Shown in pieces: positions 18,653-18,706 of a DNA stretch of 18,706 bases. Made by a program: the position numbers and the translations under genes. How positions within the stretch are numbered: position 1 is the stretch's first letter; every line of letters starts with the position of its first letter. The notes beneath the pieces were generated by a model that worked only from the letters and a program-made list of their open reading frames with translations, was not told the origin of the DNA and made no database searches. This DNA is from Pilaira anomala (Eukaryota; Mucoromycota; Mucoromycetes; Mucorales; Mucoraceae), in the NCBI GenBank assembly GCA_025716855.1, contig JAIXMQ010000170.1, forward strand, positions 1 through 18,706, in the 5' to 3' direction.

Positions 18653-18701
18653 GGTCATTTTATTGTTTTCAGGTCACTCCCGATATAATAAGTAGGTCAT
18701 T
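18653..18701. repeat. GGTCA-type repeats, possible subterminal repeats
   Basis: GGTCATT (18653–18659), AGGTCACTC (18671–18679) and GGTCATT (18695–18701), plus AATGACCC just upstream. The first pair matches, inverted, the pair at 4954–4982. The window ends here, so any terminus lies outside. Confidence 0.4.
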
Positions 18702-18706
18702 TATTT

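Larger units (their letters stand above)
17421..18706. other. AT-rich non-coding stretch with simple repeats
   Basis: No gene is convincing in either strand. It holds long T-runs (about 17462–17482 and 17814–17827), a CTTT microsatellite, a 29-bp tandem duplication and, at the right edge, several GGTCA motifs. It could be the terminal region of a large transposon or plain intergenic sequence. Confidence 0.6.

Noticed and set aside
1..18706. CRISPR array, rRNA genes, bacterial operons or ribosome binding sites
   Set aside because: No regularly spaced repeats and no rRNA-like text; spliced genes with TATA-like boxes point to a eukaryote.

Overview
This AT-rich window has many short GT–AG introns (about 45–105 bp) with CTAAC/CTAAT-like branch sites, TATA-like boxes, long poly-A/T runs and no bacterial signals. 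It is eukaryotic. The transposase families and intron style suggest a fungus, most likely an early-diverging (Mucoromycota-type) one; that placement is inference. Almost everything is transposon-derived, nested and decayed, so most genes are broken.

Layout. (1) 2–515: a relic that resembles a hAT-like transposase. (2) 536–1437: non-coding, with a possible solo LTR. (3) 1438–4638: a broken multi-exon gene with two AT-hooks, unknown family. A complete 1,279-bp Tc1-like element (2815–4093, 17-bp perfect inverted repeats, TA target site) sits inside one of its introns. (4) 5398–8268: a 2,871-bp DNA transposon with perfect 33-bp inverted repeats and TA flanks. Its spliced transposase has the DESTF / DNSSNH / (W)IE signature of the IS630-Tc1-mariner superfamily, but an unusually long spacing before the last acidic residue. 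(5) 8558–11525, minus strand: a multi-exon Tnp2/CACTA-like transposase with several stops and frameshifts. (6) 11795–14907, plus strand and divergent from it: the remains of what looks like one long gene. It holds a WRN-like 3'-5' exonuclease (ExoII and ExoIII kept, ExoI missing), then a long region with an RGT-S-EG-H motif and a Cys-rich tail. (7) 14908–15267: a 360-bp MITE. (8) 15319–15707, minus: a small two-exon gene of unknown function. (9) 16079–17397, plus: a three-exon gene with an N-terminal coiled coil, an S/T/P-rich linker and a C-terminal AT-hook; it is the best-preserved gene here, with one apparent frameshift. (10) 17398–18706: AT-rich non-coding sequence with simple repeats.

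How the parts may work together. The divergent Tnp2-like transposase and exonuclease-fusion gene could be the two protein units of one large transposon. Similar GGTCA-type repeats near 4954–4982 and, inverted, 18653–18701 might be subterminal repeats of such an element, with the Tc1-superfamily element and the MITE inserted later. This is inference: neither end is proven and the right end may lie beyond the window. Three internal stops fit C-to-T or G-to-A transitions, and two frameshifts fall in poly-A runs, so some breaks could be assembly errors.
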